A DNA stretch of 64,000 nt from positions 1,116,001 through 1,180,000 of the forward strand of contig NZ_JAFBIT010000001.1 of assembly GCF_021531715.1 (NCBI RefSeq), in the 5' to 3' direction. The position numbers and the translations under genes are program-made. Every line of letters starts with the position of its first letter. Position 1 is the stretch's first letter. Positions 1-17,483 of this stretch are shown here, one piece after another. A model generated the notes under the pieces. That model was not told the DNA's origin, made no database searches, and saw only the letters and a list, made by a program, of their open reading frames with translations. Origin of the DNA: Anaeromassilibacillus senegalensis. GTDB taxonomy: Bacteria > Bacillota > Clostridia > Oscillospirales > Acutalibacteraceae.

Positions 1-334
1 CTGCGAGATTGCGGTGCTTTTTATAGATCAGACCGGCGGGCAAAACAAACGCTGAGCCGATAATAAAGTTAGAAAGCTCGCCGACACCGCCCGTCATGGA
101 CTGGGTGAGGTTGACAAGATTCTTCACAAAGCAGACCGCCACACCGCTCAGCGGACCGAGTGTAAACGACGCGATCAGCGCCGGCAACTCGGAGAAATCG
201 AGCGAGATAAAGCTCGGCATAAAAGGCAGCTTGAAGCTGATGAACATCAGAACGGTGGCAACAGCGGCCATCACAGCCGTCATCGCGATTTTGCGTGTGT
301 TGATGCGGGATTTTTGAATAGTATTTGCAGACAT
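1..334 (-). CDS. ribU: Riboflavin ECF transporter S component RibU (3' end outside window)
   Basis: Membrane substrate-binding subunit of an energy-coupling-factor transporter, most likely for riboflavin. The visible 111 codons read MSANTIQKSRINTRKIAMTA, then hydrophobic helices with the motif LDFSELPALIASFTLGPLSG, which is typical of RibU. The substrate is supported by the FMN riboswitch just upstream on the same strand. The ATG at 334 has an AGAAAGG ribosome binding site about 11 bases upstream. The C-terminus runs off the left edge. Family assignment is from motif recognition; riboflavin specificity rests mainly on the riboswitch. Confidence 0.88.
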   Translation of the reverse strand, partial: MSANTIQKSRINTRKIAMTAVMAAVATVLMFISFKLPFMPSFISLDFSELPALIASFTLGPLSGVAVCFVKNLVNLTQSMTGGVGELSNFIIGSAFVLPAGLIYKKHRNLA

Positions 335-384
335 AAATGCATGGACCTTTCTGTAATGAAAATACAGAAACGGGGGTAAGAATC

Positions 385-421
385 AAAAAAACGCCCCACG
401 TGTACAAACACGCAGGGCGTC
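385..421 (-). terminator. Intrinsic terminator of the FMN riboswitch
   Basis: On the minus strand GACGCCCTGCGTGT pairs with ACACGTGGGGCGT across a short loop and is followed by a run of T. It lies between the FMN aptamer and the ribU start, so it is the probable OFF structure of the riboswitch. Confidence 0.85.
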
Positions 422-440
422 GAAAATCTTTTTGATTCAC

Positions 441-572
441 GTTTCTTCTATCATCCGGACTATAACCGTCGGCTCCGGAATCACACCGGATCAGCGCTCG
501 AAAGCGGTCGCGGGCTTATGCAGAAGCTGCATTCACCGCCGGTGAGGAATTACACCTCGCCCCGAAGAAAAT
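441..572 (-). ncRNA. FMN riboswitch (RFN element)
   Basis: The minus strand carries the conserved RFN blocks in order: CTTCGGGGCGAGGTGTAATT, CCTCACCGGCGGTGA, AGCCCGCGA, and TGATTCCGGAGCCGACGGT followed by ATAGTCCGGATGA. The ends TTTCTTC and GAAGAAA can form stem P1. It would repress ribU by termination when FMN is abundant. No promoter or terminator is obvious between the tuf stop codon and this aptamer, so the leader may also receive read-through from tuf. Confidence 0.96.
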
Positions 573-598
573 GATTGGATTTTTAAGATAAGCATTAA

Positions 599-1801
599 TT
601 ACTCGTTGATGCCCGTAACAACGCCGGAACCGACGGTTCTGCCGCCCTCACGGATAGCGAAGCGGAGACCCTCTTCGATAGCGATCGGGGTGATGAGCTC
701 AACGTCCATAACAACGTTATCGCCAGGCATGCACATCTCGGTGCCTTCCGGCAGGGAGATAACGCCCGTAACGTCTGTGGTTCTGAAGTAGAACTGCGGA
801 CGATAGTTGTTGAAGAACGGAGTATGACGGCCGCCCTCGTCCTTTGTCAGAACGTAAACCTGGCCCTTGAACTTCGTGTGCGGATGAATGGTGCCCGGCT
901 TCGCCAGAACCTGACCGCGCTCGATGTCTGTTCTCTGGATACCACGGAGCAGAACGCCGATGTTATCGCCAGCCTCAGCAAAATCGAGGAGCTTTCTGAA
1001 CATCTCAATACCGGTGACAACAGACTTTCTTCTCTCGTCTGTGAGGCCGATGATCTCAACTTCGTCGGACATCTTGAGCATACCACGCTCAACACGGCCC
1101 GTAGCAACTGTGCCGCGGCCTGTGATGGTGAAGACGTCCTCAACCGGCATCAGGAACGGGAGATCGCTCTTGCGCTCCGGTGTCGGGATGTATGCGTCAA
1201 CAGCGTCCATAAGCTCATGAATGCACTTGTACTCCGGTGCGTTCGGATCGGTGGACTTGCTGTCGAGAGCAAGGAACGCAGAACCCTTGACGATCGGCGT
1301 GTCGTCGCCCGGGAACTCATACTCGTTGAGCAGGTCGCGGATTTCCATCTCAACCAGCTCGAGGAGCTCGTCGTCGTCAACCTGATCGCACTTGTTCATG
1401 AAAACAACAATGTACGGAACACCAACCTGACGGGAGAGGAGGATATGCTCTCTGGTCTGCGGCATCGGGCCGTCAGAAGCGGAAACAACAAGGATTGCGC
1501 CGTCCATCTGCGCAGCACCTGTGATCATGTTCTTAACATAGTCAGCATGGCCCGGGCAGTCAACGTGAGCGTAGTGACGAGCATTCGTCTCATACTCAAC
1601 GTGAGCGGTGTTGATTGTGATACCGCGCTCTCTCTCCTCCGGAGCCTTATCGATCATGGAGTAATCCTCGAACTGAGCCTGACCCTGGAGAGCCAGAACC
1701 TTCGTGATCGCAGCTGTGAGGGTGGTCTTGCCGTGGTCAACGTGACCGATTGTACCGATGTTTACGTGGGGCTTATTTCTTTCGAACTTAGCCTTTGCCA
1801 T
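599..1801 (-). CDS. tuf: Elongation factor Tu
   Basis: GTPase that delivers aminoacyl-tRNA to the ribosome. It is full length (400 residues), with the G1 motif [11 protein letters not shown] near residue 18, DCPGH (G3) and NKCD (G4), then the two beta-barrel domains ending [10 protein letters not shown]. The ATG has the strong ribosome binding site AAAGGAGG. It is the last gene of the str block, 91 bases after fusA, and has its own promoter in that gap. Confidence 0.99.
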   Translation of the reverse strand: MAKAKFERNKPHVNIGTIGHVDHGKTTLTAAITKVLALQGQAQFEDYSMIDKAPEERERGITINTAHVEYETNARHYAHVDCPGHADYVKNMITGAAQMDGAILVVSASDGPMPQTREHILLSRQVGVPYIVVFMNKCDQVDDDELLELVEMEIRDLLNEYEFPGDDTPIVKGSAFLALDSKSTDPNAPEYKCIHELMDAVDAYIPTPERKSDLPFLMPVEDVFTITGRGTVATGRVERGMLKMSDEVEIIGLTDERRKSVVTGIEMFRKLLDFAEAGDNIGVLLRGIQRTDIERGQVLAKPGTIHPHTKFKGQVYVLTKDEGGRHTPFFNNYRPQFYFRTTDVTGVISLPEGTEMCMPGDNVVMDVELITPIAIEEGLRFAIREGGRTVGSGVVTGINE

Positions 1802-1850
1802 TGGAATTGCCTCCTTTTATGCAGTAAAATAGTTTTTTAGGTTTAGCTTC

Positions 1851-1879
1851 ATTGTAGCAACAAAGCGCTAAAAAATCAA
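1851..1879 (-). promoter_or_regulatory. Sigma-A promoter of tuf
   Basis: On the minus strand TTGATT (1874-1879) and TACAAT (1851-1856) are separated by 17 bases, in the fusA-tuf gap. This fits extra independent transcription of tuf. Confidence 0.75.
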
Positions 1880-1892
1880 GAGTTATTTCTGA

Positions 1893-3986
1893 TTATTCCG
1901 GCTTTTTTCTGGAGGCGATGATCGTCTCGGAAACAGACTTCGGAACTTCAGAATAGTGAGCCGGCTCCATGGTGTACTGGCCGCGGCCCTGTGTCTTGGA
2001 ACGCATATCCGTTGCGTAGCCGAACATCTCAGACAGCGGAACCTCGCTGTTGATCTGCTGTGCGCCCGGAACAGCGTCCATGCCGAGGATCATACCACGG
2101 CGGGAGTTCAGGTCACCGATGACATCGCCCATATACTCGTCCGGAACGATGACAACAACCTTCATGATCGGCTCCATGAGAACCGGATCTGCCTTATGCA
2201 TGGCATCCTTGAACGCCATGGAACCGGCGATCTTAAACGCCATTTCAGAGGAGTCGACTTCATGGTAGGAGCCGTCGTACAGCGTAACCTTGACATCCAC
2301 AACGTTGTAGCCTGCGAGGACACCGGAGAGCATCGCGCCCTGGATACCCTGATCGACAGCCGGGATATATTCCTTCGGAATCGCGCCGCCGACAACAGCG
2401 TTGACGAACTCGTAGCCCTTGCCCGGGTTCGGCTCAATGCGGATCTTAACGTGACCATACTGGCCCTTACCGCCGGACTGGCGGGCATACTTGGTATCGG
2501 ATTCCGCATTTCTGCGGATCGTCTCTTTGTAAGCAACCTGCGGCTTACCGACGTTGGCTTCGACCTTAAACTCACGCATCAGACGGTCGACGATGATCTC
2601 CAGATGGAGCTCACCCATACCGGCGATGATGGTCTGGCCTGTCTCTTCGTCCGTATATGCCTTAAAGGTCGGGTCTTCTTCAGCGAGCTTTGCAAGCGCA
2701 ATGCCCATCTTTTCCTGACCAGCTTTTGTCTTCGGCTCAATCGCAACGCGGATAACCGGCTCCGGGAACTCCATGGACTCGAGGATGATCGGATGCTTCT
2801 CATCGCAAAGGGTGTCGCCTGTCGTCGTATTCTTCAGACCAACCGCAGCCGCGATATCGCCGGCATAAACCATTTCGATATCCTGACGGTGGTTTGCGTG
2901 CATCTGCACGATACGGCCGATACGCTCGGTGTTGCCCTTTGTGGAGTTGTAAACTGCGGAACCAGCCGTGAGCGTACCGGAGTACACACGGAAGAAGCAC
3001 AGCTTACCAACGAACGGGTCTGTCGCAATCTTAAATGCGAGTGCGGAGAACGGCTCGCTGTCGGAGGAATGACGGACGTCGTCCTCCTCGGTTTCGGGGT
3101 TCACACCCTTGATTGCCGGAACGTCTGTCGGCGCGGGCATGTAATCCACGATCGCGTCCAGAAGCTTCTGAACGCCCTTATTCTTATAGGAAGTACCGCA
3201 GGTAACCGGAACCATCGTGTTGTTGATGGTGGACTTGCGGATGCAGTCCTTGATCTCATTGATGGAGATATCTTCACCCATGAGGTACTTGTCCATGATC
3301 TCATCGTCCTGCTCGGCGACATGCTCGACCAGTTCGACATGATACTTTTCTGCAAGCTCCTTCATGTCTTCCGGAATCTCTTCACAGCGGATATCCTTGC
3401 CGAGATCATCATAATAGACATAGGCCTTCATCTCCACAAGGTCGATGATGCCTTTGAAGGTGTCCTCGCTGCCGATCGGGAGCTGAATCGGGACAGCATT
3501 GCACTTGAGTCTGTCCTTCATCATCTGCACGACGCGGTAGAAATCGGCGCCCATGATGTCCATCTTGTTGACGTAAGCCATACGCGGAACCTTATATTCC
3601 TCTGCCTGACGCCAAACTGTCTCGGACTGGGGCTCAACGCCGCCCTTCGCGCAGAAAACCGTAACGGAGCCATCGAGAACGCGGAGCGAACGCTCAACCT
3701 CAACAGTGAAGTCAACGTGACCCGGTGTGTCAATGATGTTGATGCGGTTCTGCTTGCCGTTTCTGTCCGGCCAGAAGCACGTTGTAGCAGCCGAGGTGAT
3801 CGTGATGCCTCTCTCCTGCTCCTGCGCCATCCAGTCCATCGTAGCGGAACCGTCATGTGTCTCACCGATCTTGTAGTTGACACCTGTGTAGTAAAGGATA
3901 CGCTCGGTCGTTGTGGTTTTACCGGCATCGATGTGCGCCATGATGCCGATATTTCTTGTTAATTCAAGTGGTACCTGACGGGCCAT
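1893..3986 (-). CDS. fusA: Elongation factor G
   Basis: Translocation GTPase, 697 residues, the usual length for EF-G. The N-terminal GTPase domain has [13 protein letters not shown] (G1), DTPGHVDF (G3) and NKMD (G4). Domains II-V follow, including [13 protein letters not shown] of domain IV. The start [18 protein letters not shown] follows a TAAGGAGG-type ribosome binding site. It lies 30 bases downstream of rpsG within the str operon. Confidence 0.99.
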   Translation of the reverse strand: MARQVPLELTRNIGIMAHIDAGKTTTTERILYYTGVNYKIGETHDGSATMDWMAQEQERGITITSAATTCFWPDRNGKQNRINIIDTPGHVDFTVEVERSLRVLDGSVTVFCAKGGVEPQSETVWRQAEEYKVPRMAYVNKMDIMGADFYRVVQMMKDRLKCNAVPIQLPIGSEDTFKGIIDLVEMKAYVYYDDLGKDIRCEEIPEDMKELAEKYHVELVEHVAEQDDEIMDKYLMGEDISINEIKDCIRKSTINNTMVPVTCGTSYKNKGVQKLLDAIVDYMPAPTDVPAIKGVNPETEEDDVRHSSDSEPFSALAFKIATDPFVGKLCFFRVYSGTLTAGSAVYNSTKGNTERIGRIVQMHANHRQDIEMVYAGDIAAAVGLKNTTTGDTLCDEKHPIILESMEFPEPVIRVAIEPKTKAGQEKMGIALAKLAEEDPTFKAYTDEETGQTIIAGMGELHLEIIVDRLMREFKVEANVGKPQVAYKETIRRNAESDTKYARQSGGKGQYGHVKIRIEPNPGKGYEFVNAVVGGAIPKEYIPAVDQGIQGAMLSGVLAGYNVVDVKVTLYDGSYHEVDSSEMAFKIAGSMAFKDAMHKADPVLMEPIMKVVVIVPDEYMGDVIGDLNSRRGMILGMDAVPGAQQINSEVPLSEMFGYATDMRSKTQGRGQYTMEPAHYSEVPKSVSETIIASRKKPE

Positions 3987-4016
3987 AAAATCCTCCTTAA
4001 TACGTTTACAGGTTGA

Positions 4017-4487
4017 TTACCATCTGTAATGTGCGAACGCCTTATTGGCCTCCGCCATCTTATGCGTATCGTCACGCTTCTTCGCGGCGCCACCGGCACC
4101 GTTCACAGCGTCAAGGATCTCACCGGCCAGTCTTTCTTTCATCGTCTTCTCAGAACGAAGTCTGGCATAGTTTGTCATCCAGCGCAGGCCGAGGGTCTGG
4201 CGTCTCTCCGGACGCACCTCCATCGGAACCTGATAGGTAGAGCCGCCGACACGGCGTGCCTTAACCTCAAGGCTGGGCATAACATTTTCCATTGCCTGCT
4301 CGAAAACCTCCAGCGCATCCTTACCCGTCTTCTCTGCAACGATTTCGAATGCGTCGTAAACGATCTTCTGAGCTACGCCCTTCTTACCATCATACATGAT
4401 GTTGTTGATCAGGCGTGTAACCAGTTTAGAATTGTACATGGGATCCGGCAAAACATCGCGTTTTGCTATATTGCCTCTTCTTGGCAT
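4017..4487 (-). CDS. rpsG: 30S ribosomal protein S7
   Basis: Primary 16S rRNA-binding protein of the small-subunit head. It starts [20 protein letters not shown] and is 156 residues long, standard for bacteria. A longer frame extends upstream to 4538, but the GGAGGG ribosome binding site at 4494-4499 fixes this ATG. It sits between rpsL and fusA. The long rpsL-rpsG gap holds a hairpin that may serve translational control, as S7 does in E. coli. Confidence 0.98.
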   Translation of the reverse strand: MPRRGNIAKRDVLPDPMYNSKLVTRLINNIMYDGKKGVAQKIVYDAFEIVAEKTGKDALEVFEQAMENVMPSLEVKARRVGGSTYQVPMEVRPERRQTLGLRWMTNYARLRSEKTMKERLAGEILDAVNGAGGAAKKRDDTHKMAEANKAFAHYRW

Positions 4488-4558
4488 AGTCTTCCCTCCT
4501 TCACATGAAATAATGAATTCATAGGTACTCGAAAGCACAAGCTCCCGCCGGCTAAGAA

Positions 4559-4606
4559 AAGGTATTTACGCACGATAATTTCTAGCTTATCTATTATAAA
4601 TACCTT
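4559..4606 (-). promoter_or_regulatory. Hairpin in the rpsL-rpsG intercistronic region
   Basis: The minus-strand RNA can pair AAGGTATTTA with TAAATACCTT, and GATAA with TTATC further in, giving a stem interrupted by an internal loop. It lies in the 184-base gap between S12 and S7. In E. coli the equivalent gap is the S7 autoregulatory site; a similar role here is inference only. Confidence 0.5.
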
Positions 4607-4671
4607 GAAGCACATGGCTTCTCCGGTCAAAAGTTCATTGTGTAACGAATGTTTGCAGCGTTTTGTAAAGA

Positions 4672-5106
4672 TTACTTCTTCTTCGCTGCTGCGCCTGCCT
4701 TCGGTCTCTTTGCGCCGTACTTGGAACGAGCCTGCATACGCTTCGCAACGCCCTGAGCATCAAGTGTGCCGCGGATGATGTGGTAACGTACACCAGGGAG
4801 ATCCTTAACACGACCGCCACGGATCATAACAACGCTATGCTCCTGCAGGTTGTGGCCAACGCCGGGGATATAAGCGGAAACCTCGATACCGTTAGAGAGA
4901 CGGACTCTGGCGACCTTACGGAGCGCGGAGTTCGGCTTCTTCGGGGTCTGGGTCTTGACGGCTGTGCAGACACCGCGCTTCTGGGGAGAATCCTGATCGA
5001 TTGCAACTCTCTTCTTGGAGTTCCATCCCTTCAGCAGTGCCGGCGCCTTCGCCTTCTTCTCAGAAACGGCGCGACCTGTGTGAATCAGCTGGTTAAATGT
5101 GGGCAT
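4672..5106 (-). CDS. rpsL: 30S ribosomal protein S12
   Basis: Decoding-centre protein, 144 residues, starting [20 protein letters not shown] after a clear AAGGAGG ribosome binding site. A longer frame to 5148 is rejected for that reason. The conserved loops [12 protein letters not shown] and [12 protein letters not shown] carry lysine at the two positions where streptomycin-resistance substitutions usually arise, so the sequence looks wild type. The C-terminus is the usual Lys/Ala-rich tail. An rplGB-like (L7Ae) gene, often found between rpoC and rpsL in Firmicutes, is absent. Confidence 0.98.
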   Translation of the reverse strand: MPTFNQLIHTGRAVSEKKAKAPALLKGWNSKKRVAIDQDSPQKRGVCTAVKTQTPKKPNSALRKVARVRLSNGIEVSAYIPGVGHNLQEHSVVMIRGGRVKDLPGVRYHIIRGTLDAQGVAKRMQARSKYGAKRPKAGAAAKKK

Positions 5107-5187
5107 ATTGCACCTCCTTGCACAATTTCTATATGTTATACGGAGCATAGGATGCCCCGCAGAACAAACAGATATACAAAACAGTGT

Positions 5188-5218
5188 CCTGTCCGCGCAT
5201 TTTTCCCGCGCAGACAGG
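5188..5218 (-). promoter_or_regulatory. GC-rich hairpin in the rpsL leader
   Basis: The minus strand reads CCTGTCTGCGCG, a short loop, then GCGCGGACAGG, followed by ACACTGTTTTG. It is a strong stem with a poor T tract inside the roughly 180-base leader between the rpsL promoter and gene. It could be a partial terminator or a protein-binding leader. Confidence 0.5.
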
Positions 5219-5306
5219 TCTGTTTTATGCTTATTTCAGGTGATTTCGGACTTCCTTCAGCGTTTTATGCAGCCGAAACACACCATTTGGCATTATACAC
5301 CGAAGA

Positions 5307-8918
<3,612 letters not shown>

Positions 8919-8936
8919 TTCCTTTCTGCCCGAAAA

Positions 8937-12674
<3,738 letters not shown>

Positions 12675-12836
12675 AGTATTTGACCTGCGCTTTTAAGCAA
12701 AATACACCTAAAAGCACCGAAAAATATATCTGTTCATGTGAAAATTTGAGATAGCGCTTGATTCTTTCCGGATTATGTGTTATAATGCACGCAACCGAAC
12801 GAAATCGCATATCTATCCATGATGATACAGTATAAT

Positions 12837-12865
12837 ATAGTACACTATATTGCGTATTTTGTCAA
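12837..12865 (-). promoter_or_regulatory. Sigma-A promoter of rpoBC
   Basis: TTGACA (12860-12865), a 17-base spacer and TACTAT (12837-12842) on the minus strand give an untranslated leader of about 155 bases before rpoB. No L10/L12 genes precede rpoB in the window, so this promoter separates rpoBC from them. Confidence 0.75.
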
Positions 12866-12924
12866 GCTTTTTTCTCAGATTCCTTTTATATTCCTTTTAT
12901 AAACAGCCGAAATATGGACGTAGC

Positions 12925-12961
12925 AAAAAAGATCCGCACAGTGCTTTCTTCTGTGCGGATC
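12925..12961 (-). terminator. Intrinsic terminator downstream of the rrf2 gene
   Basis: GATCCGCACAG pairs with CTGTGCGGATC around a 9-base loop, and the minus strand ends in TTTTTT. It closes the dnaG-rpoD-rrf2 transcription unit just before the rpoBC promoter. Confidence 0.88.
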
Positions 12962-12986
12962 TTTCTGTATATTTGGCCAAAAGCCG

Positions 12987-13403
12987 TTATATGTCTTTGC
13001 CCTCTTCCTCGTCACACGAGCAGATCGAATCGAACGTATAGGAATCGAGCTTGTCCCGGACGAGCGAGGAAATCTCGCTGTAAATGCTGTGCAGGCGGCA
13101 GTCGGTGCGGTGGCAGCTGTATGAATCGCCCTGACAGCGGGAGAGCATGTACGGCCCCTCCACCGCCTCGATGACACGGCGCAGCGTGATCTCCTGCGGG
13201 GGCTTCGCGAGCTTGTAGCCGCCCTTCGCACCCTTGTAGGAGCAGACGATGCCGTCTGCGACGAGCGTACGCAGGATCTTCAGCGTAAACCGCAGGGTAA
13301 CATTCGTTTTTTCCGAGATGGTCTTGGCGTCGATACGCTCCGGATGAACCGCGAGAAATTCGACGATCCGGACGGCGTAGTCCGCCTCTAACGTCATATG
13401 CAT
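12987..13403 (-). CDS. Rrf2 family transcriptional regulator with likely Fe-S cysteines
   Basis: Winged-helix repressor of the Rrf2/IscR/NsrR family, 138 residues from MHMTLEADYAVRIVEFLAVH. The DNA-binding helix lies around residues 25-50 and the GAKGGYKLAK wing follows. Three cysteines in C-x6-C-x4-C spacing (C90, C97, C102) match the Fe-S ligand region of the family, and a further pair C128/C130 sits near the C-terminus. The chosen ATG is about 11 bases after AAAGGA; the ATG two codons later is also possible. It lies 22 bases after rpoD, an unusual place for such a regulator. No isc/suf genes are nearby, so the target is unknown. Confidence 0.9.
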   Translation of the reverse strand: MHMTLEADYAVRIVEFLAVHPERIDAKTISEKTNVTLRFTLKILRTLVADGIVCSYKGAKGGYKLAKPPQEITLRRVIEAVEGPYMLSRCQGDSYSCHRTDCRLHSIYSEISSLVRDKLDSYTFDSICSCDEEEGKDI

Positions 13404-13425
13404 AAATGACCGGTTCCTTTCCGAC

Positions 13426-14520
13426 TCAGTCGAGGAAATCCTTGAGCTTCTTGCTGCGGCTCGGGTGACGGAGCTTGCGCAGCGCCTTGGCTTCGATCTG
13501 GCGAATGCGCTCGCGCGTGACATTGAATTCCTTGCCGACTTCCTCGAGCGTGCGGCTTCTGCCGTCCTCAAGGCCGAAGCGCAGGCGCAGCACCTTCTCC
13601 TCACGCGGCGTCAGCGAGTCGAGCACATCGCCAAGCGTTTCGCGCAGCAGCGTGTGGGATGCCGCATCCGCCGGAGCGGGCGCTTCATCGTCCGGGATGA
13701 AATCGCCGAGGTGGCTGTCCTCCTCCTCGCCGATCGGCGTCTCAAGCGAAACCGGCTCCTGCGCAACGCGCATGATCTCGCGCACCTTATCGACCGGCAT
13801 ATCGAGCTCCTCGGAGATCTCCTCCGCGGTCGGCTCGTGGCCGCTCGTATGAAGGAGCTGGCTTGAAACCTTCTTGACCTTGTTGATCGTCTCAACCATG
13901 TGCACCGGGATGCGGATGGTGCGCGCCTGATCGGCGATCGCACGCGTGATCGCCTGACGGATCCACCATGTGGCATACGTCGAGAACTTGAAGCCCTTTG
14001 TATAATCGAACTTCTCGACCGCCTTAATCAGGCCTAGATTGCCCTCCTGAATCAGGTCGAGGAACTGCATGCCGCGGCCAAGGTAACGCTTCGCGATGCT
14101 GACGACAAGACGCAGGTTCGCTTCGGAAAGGCGCTTCTTCGCCGCCTCGTCGCCGTCCTTGATCGCGATGGCGAGCTTGATCTCCTCCTCGGAGGTCAAA
14201 AGCGGAACGCGGCCGATCTCCTTGAGATAGACCTTTACCGGGTCGTCGATCGCGACGCCCTCCATGCCCATGCCGGCGTCGTAATCCGCCGCCTCGTTCG
14301 CGACCTTTGTCAGGTCGATATCGTCGATCTGGATGTCGCCGAAATCCTCGACGATCTCAACGCCATGGGATTCCAGCGTGTCGTAGAATTTCTCGATATG
14401 TTCGGGGTCGAAATCAAGCTCGCCCAGCGCATCGAGAATCTCCTTTGTGCTGAGCTGTCCCTTGCTCTTACCGAGCTCGATCAGATCCCGGATGACGGAC
14501 TTCTTATCCTGTGCTGCCAT
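13426..14520 (-). CDS. rpoD: RNA polymerase primary sigma factor (sigma-70/SigA)
   Basis: Housekeeping sigma factor, 364 residues, the short form usual in Firmicutes. Region 1.1 is at the N-terminus ([20 protein letters not shown]). Regions 2.1-2.4 are clear in [20 protein letters not shown] and [20 protein letters not shown]. Region 4.2 is [20 protein letters not shown]. It follows dnaG, the conserved dnaG-rpoD macromolecular synthesis pair, and reads on into the Rrf2 gene. Confidence 0.98.
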   Translation of the reverse strand: MAAQDKKSVIRDLIELGKSKGQLSTKEILDALGELDFDPEHIEKFYDTLESHGVEIVEDFGDIQIDDIDLTKVANEAADYDAGMGMEGVAIDDPVKVYLKEIGRVPLLTSEEEIKLAIAIKDGDEAAKKRLSEANLRLVVSIAKRYLGRGMQFLDLIQEGNLGLIKAVEKFDYTKGFKFSTYATWWIRQAITRAIADQARTIRIPVHMVETINKVKKVSSQLLHTSGHEPTAEEISEELDMPVDKVREIMRVAQEPVSLETPIGEEEDSHLGDFIPDDEAPAPADAASHTLLRETLGDVLDSLTPREEKVLRLRFGLEDGRSRTLEEVGKEFNVTRERIRQIEAKALRKLRHPSRSKKLKDFLD

Positions 14521-14572
14521 AGTGTTACCAAACCTTTCCTGTATTTTCCCTTATTCCTTCTGTGTGAATCGA

Positions 14573-16345
14573 CTATTTCTTCTGTCTGCGCAGCGCCTCA
14601 AGCTGGGCCTGAAGCTGCTGCGGGTCGCTCGTGCGGATCGTTTCGGCGTCCGAAAGGCCGCCTTCGTTCAGGATGATCCGGACGTACTGCTCCGCGTCCT
14701 GCGCGGGCATTCCGGCGTTTTCCTGCACGATCTTCACGAGGCGCGCCATCTCGTCCGGCGTACATTCCGCCGCAAAATCGGAAATTACCGGCGAATTCGC
14801 CGTCTCTCCGTTTATAATCTTTCCCAGCAGACTCGCATATAACCGGCGGTTGAAAGCCGTCACGAATTTTTCGGGCGGCACGCGCGCCTGCAGGGTATTT
14901 GCCAAATCGTTATTGTGAAAAAGACACGCGATCAGCCGTTCCTCGGCGTTCGCCACGCGCACATGGCGGCGCTTTTCGGGATTCACCTCGTCCCGCCGCG
15001 CGGAGAGCGCTTCACTTGTTTCGCGCTGCCTGCGCTTTTCCGCCGCGCGCGATTCCTGCCGCATGCTGCGCTTCACCTGCGCTGCGATTGCGTTTTTATC
15101 GACGCCGAGCTCCTGCGAGAGATTGCCGATGTAAACGTCGCGCTCGATCTCGTTGTCGAGCTTTGCGAGCACGTTGACGGCCTCCATCAGATACTGCACC
15201 TTGCCGTCGCCGCTTTCCAGATTAAAGCCGTTTCTAAGCTTTGCAAGCCGATATTCGACGTCATTGCCGCACGATTCGATCAGCCTACGGAACCGCGCCG
15301 GGCCGTCCTCGCCGTACGCGTTGATAAATTCGTCCGGGTCCTTGTTGCCCGGCACGGCCATCACGCGGACCAGAAGCCCCGCGCCGCGCAAAATCGGGAT
15401 CGCGCGCTGGGCGGCCTTCTGCCCCGCCTCGTCCGAGTCGTAGCAGATGATGACTTCCTTGGCGTAACGCGCCATGATGCGCGCCTGCTCTTCGGTCAGC
15501 GACGTGCCGAGCGAAGCGATCGCGTTCTCAAAGCCCGCCTTGTGCAGCGAAATGACGTCCATATAACCCTCTGCGAGGATCAGCCTGCCGTTATCGAGTG
15601 CGTTTTTCGCGAAATTCATCGCGAAAAGGCCGCTGCTTTTGTGATAGACCGGCGTATCGGACGTGTTGATGTATTTCGGCTTCTCATCGGTCAGAATGCG
15701 CCCGCCGAACGCGACGACATTGCCGCGCAGGTCGATGATTGGGAACATCACGCGCGCGTGAAAGCGATCCATCGCGCGCCCGGAACGTGTCTGCACCGCA
15801 ACGTTCGCCTGAATCATTTCGCTCTCCGAATATCCTTTCGCCCGCAAATGGTTGACGAGCGCAAAGCGGCTTTCCGGCGCCCAGCCAAGCCCGAAATGCC
15901 GGATGATCTGCATCGGCAGACGGCGGCGGGTAAAATAATCCAGCCCCGGCTTGCCCTCTGGCTTTAAGAGCGAAGCGTGGAAAAAGCGCGCCGACTCGCG
16001 GTTGATCTCAAGCACGCGCTGTCTGAGGCGGGACATCGAATCGTCCACGCCCTGCTCCGGCACCTGCAGTCCCGCCCGCTGGGCGAGAAACTTCACCGCT
16101 TCTATGTAATCCAGATTTTCGATTTTGCGGATAAACGTGATCACATCACCGCCCGCGCCGCAGCCGAAGCAGTAAAATGATCCGTTTTCTGGATAAATAT
16201 TGAACGACGGGGACTTTTCGTTGTGGAAAGGACAAAGCCCCACCATATTTTTCCCGCGCCGTTTCAGGTTGACATACGAGGACACGATGTCCGTAATGTC
16301 GGAGCGGGATTTGAGTTCCTGCATAAACGCTTCGGGCAGTGCCAA
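14573..16345 (-). CDS. dnaG: DNA primase
   Basis: Primase that makes RNA primers at the replication fork, 590 residues. The N-terminal zinc finger (CPFHNEKSPSFNIYPENG, then CFGCGAGG), the RNA-polymerase core and the Toprim motif LILAEGYMDVISLHKAGF with CYDSDEAG are present. I place the start at a TTG at 16345 (LPEAFMQELKSRSDI), because a near-perfect AAAGGAGG lies 7 bases upstream. The longer frame to 16429 would overlap dgt and has no such signal. Confidence 0.96.
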   Translation of the reverse strand: MALPEAFMQELKSRSDITDIVSSYVNLKRRGKNMVGLCPFHNEKSPSFNIYPENGSFYCFGCGAGGDVITFIRKIENLDYIEAVKFLAQRAGLQVPEQGVDDSMSRLRQRVLEINRESARFFHASLLKPEGKPGLDYFTRRRLPMQIIRHFGLGWAPESRFALVNHLRAKGYSESEMIQANVAVQTRSGRAMDRFHARVMFPIIDLRGNVVAFGGRILTDEKPKYINTSDTPVYHKSSGLFAMNFAKNALDNGRLILAEGYMDVISLHKAGFENAIASLGTSLTEEQARIMARYAKEVIICYDSDEAGQKAAQRAIPILRGAGLLVRVMAVPGNKDPDEFINAYGEDGPARFRRLIESCGNDVEYRLAKLRNGFNLESGDGKVQYLMEAVNVLAKLDNEIERDVYIGNLSQELGVDKNAIAAQVKRSMRQESRAAEKRRQRETSEALSARRDEVNPEKRRHVRVANAEERLIACLFHNNDLANTLQARVPPEKFVTAFNRRLYASLLGKIINGETANSPVISDFAAECTPDEMARLVKIVQENAGMPAQDAEQYVRIILNEGGLSDAETIRTSDPQQLQAQLEALRRQKK

Positions 16346-16370
16346 ATCACCGCCTCCTTTCCGAAATCCC

Positions 16371-17423
16371 TCAGACAGGGGTTCCCCACGCCTTCGGGAT
16401 AAAGAGATTGCTGTACAGATCGACCGCATAGCGGTCCGTCATGCCCGCAATATAGTCGCACGCCGCCTGCTCGCGCCCGTCTTCCTCTGAGATCGCCTGC
16501 ATACTCTCCGGCAATCGCTCCGGGTGGCGGACATAATACGCAAACAGGCTCTCAATCACATGCGGCACCTTCTTTTCCTCGCGCTTTGCGTAGTCGTTGA
16601 GGTAAACCGCGCGATACATATATTCGTGCAGCGCGTCATACGCCGCTTTCACGTCGCCGTCCATATCGACCGCGCCGTTCTGACTGTTCCGGATCAGAGA
16701 CACGATCATCGTCGTGATGCGGCGGCTTTTTGTATCGCCGAGCACCGCAATGATGTCGCGCGGGATGTCGGATTCCCGGATTACCCCGGCGCGGATGGCG
16801 TCGTCGATGTCGTGGTTCATGTAGGCGATCTTGTCCGCCCAGCGGATGATGCGGCCCTCCATCGTAACGGCCTCCTGCCCCCTTGTGTGGCAGCGGATGC
16901 CGTCGCGCACCTCGAAGGTCAGGTTCAATCCCTCACCGTCGTTTTCGAGCCGCTCCACCACGCGCGCACTCTGCTCATAGTGGCGAAAGCCGCCCGGCAT
17001 CAAGTTGTTCAGCGCGCGCTCTCCGGCATGGCCGAACGGCGTATGCCCGAGATCGTGCCCGAGCGCCACAGCCTCCGTGAGATCTTCGTTCAGCCGCAGC
17101 GCCCGCGCAATCGTGCGCGCAATCTGCGAAACCTCCAGCGTATGCGTCAGCCGCGTGCGGTAGTGGTCGCCCTCCGGGGACAAAAAGACCTGTGTTTTGT
17201 GCTTCAAGCGGCGGAAGGATTTGCAGTGGATTACCTTATCGCGGTCGCGCTGGTACGGCGTGCGGATCTCGCACTCCGCTGCAGCCCGCTCCCGACCGCG
17301 CGTGTTTTCAGACAGCGCCGCGTACGGGGAAAGAATCTCCCGCTCAATGCGCTGCGTTTCCTCGCGAATACACAATGCCCGCTCTTCCATCCGTACGATC
17401 ACAGTCCTTTCTGCATCAGACAC
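16371..17423 (-). CDS. dgt: dGTPase-like HD-domain triphosphohydrolase
   Basis: Member of the dNTP triphosphohydrolase family, which removes triphosphate from deoxynucleotides. It shows the HD metal site RLTHTLEVSQIARTIAR and HDLGHTPFGHAGE and the family N-terminus LSPYAALSENTRGRER. Length 350 residues suggests the short type 2 form. The start is uncertain: a GTG at 17423 lies 15 bases after AGGAGG, while an ATG at 17390 begins MEERALCIREE. It is 25 bases upstream of dnaG, giving dgt-dnaG-rpoD order. Confidence 0.93.
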   Translation of the reverse strand: MSDAERTVIVRMEERALCIREETQRIEREILSPYAALSENTRGRERAAAECEIRTPYQRDRDKVIHCKSFRRLKHKTQVFLSPEGDHYRTRLTHTLEVSQIARTIARALRLNEDLTEAVALGHDLGHTPFGHAGERALNNLMPGGFRHYEQSARVVERLENDGEGLNLTFEVRDGIRCHTRGQEAVTMEGRIIRWADKIAYMNHDIDDAIRAGVIRESDIPRDIIAVLGDTKSRRITTMIVSLIRNSQNGAVDMDGDVKAAYDALHEYMYRAVYLNDYAKREEKKVPHVIESLFAYYVRHPERLPESMQAISEEDGREQAACDYIAGMTDRYAVDLYSNLFIPKAWGTPV

Positions 17424-17483
17424 ACAAGCTTTTTTTGACCTCCTATTAGTTCCTATACGCTGTGAAACGCCAAAATTACTTCT

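Noticed and set aside
1956-3962. Rightward frame opposite fusA (668 codons)
   Set aside because: Antisense artefact over a certain gene.
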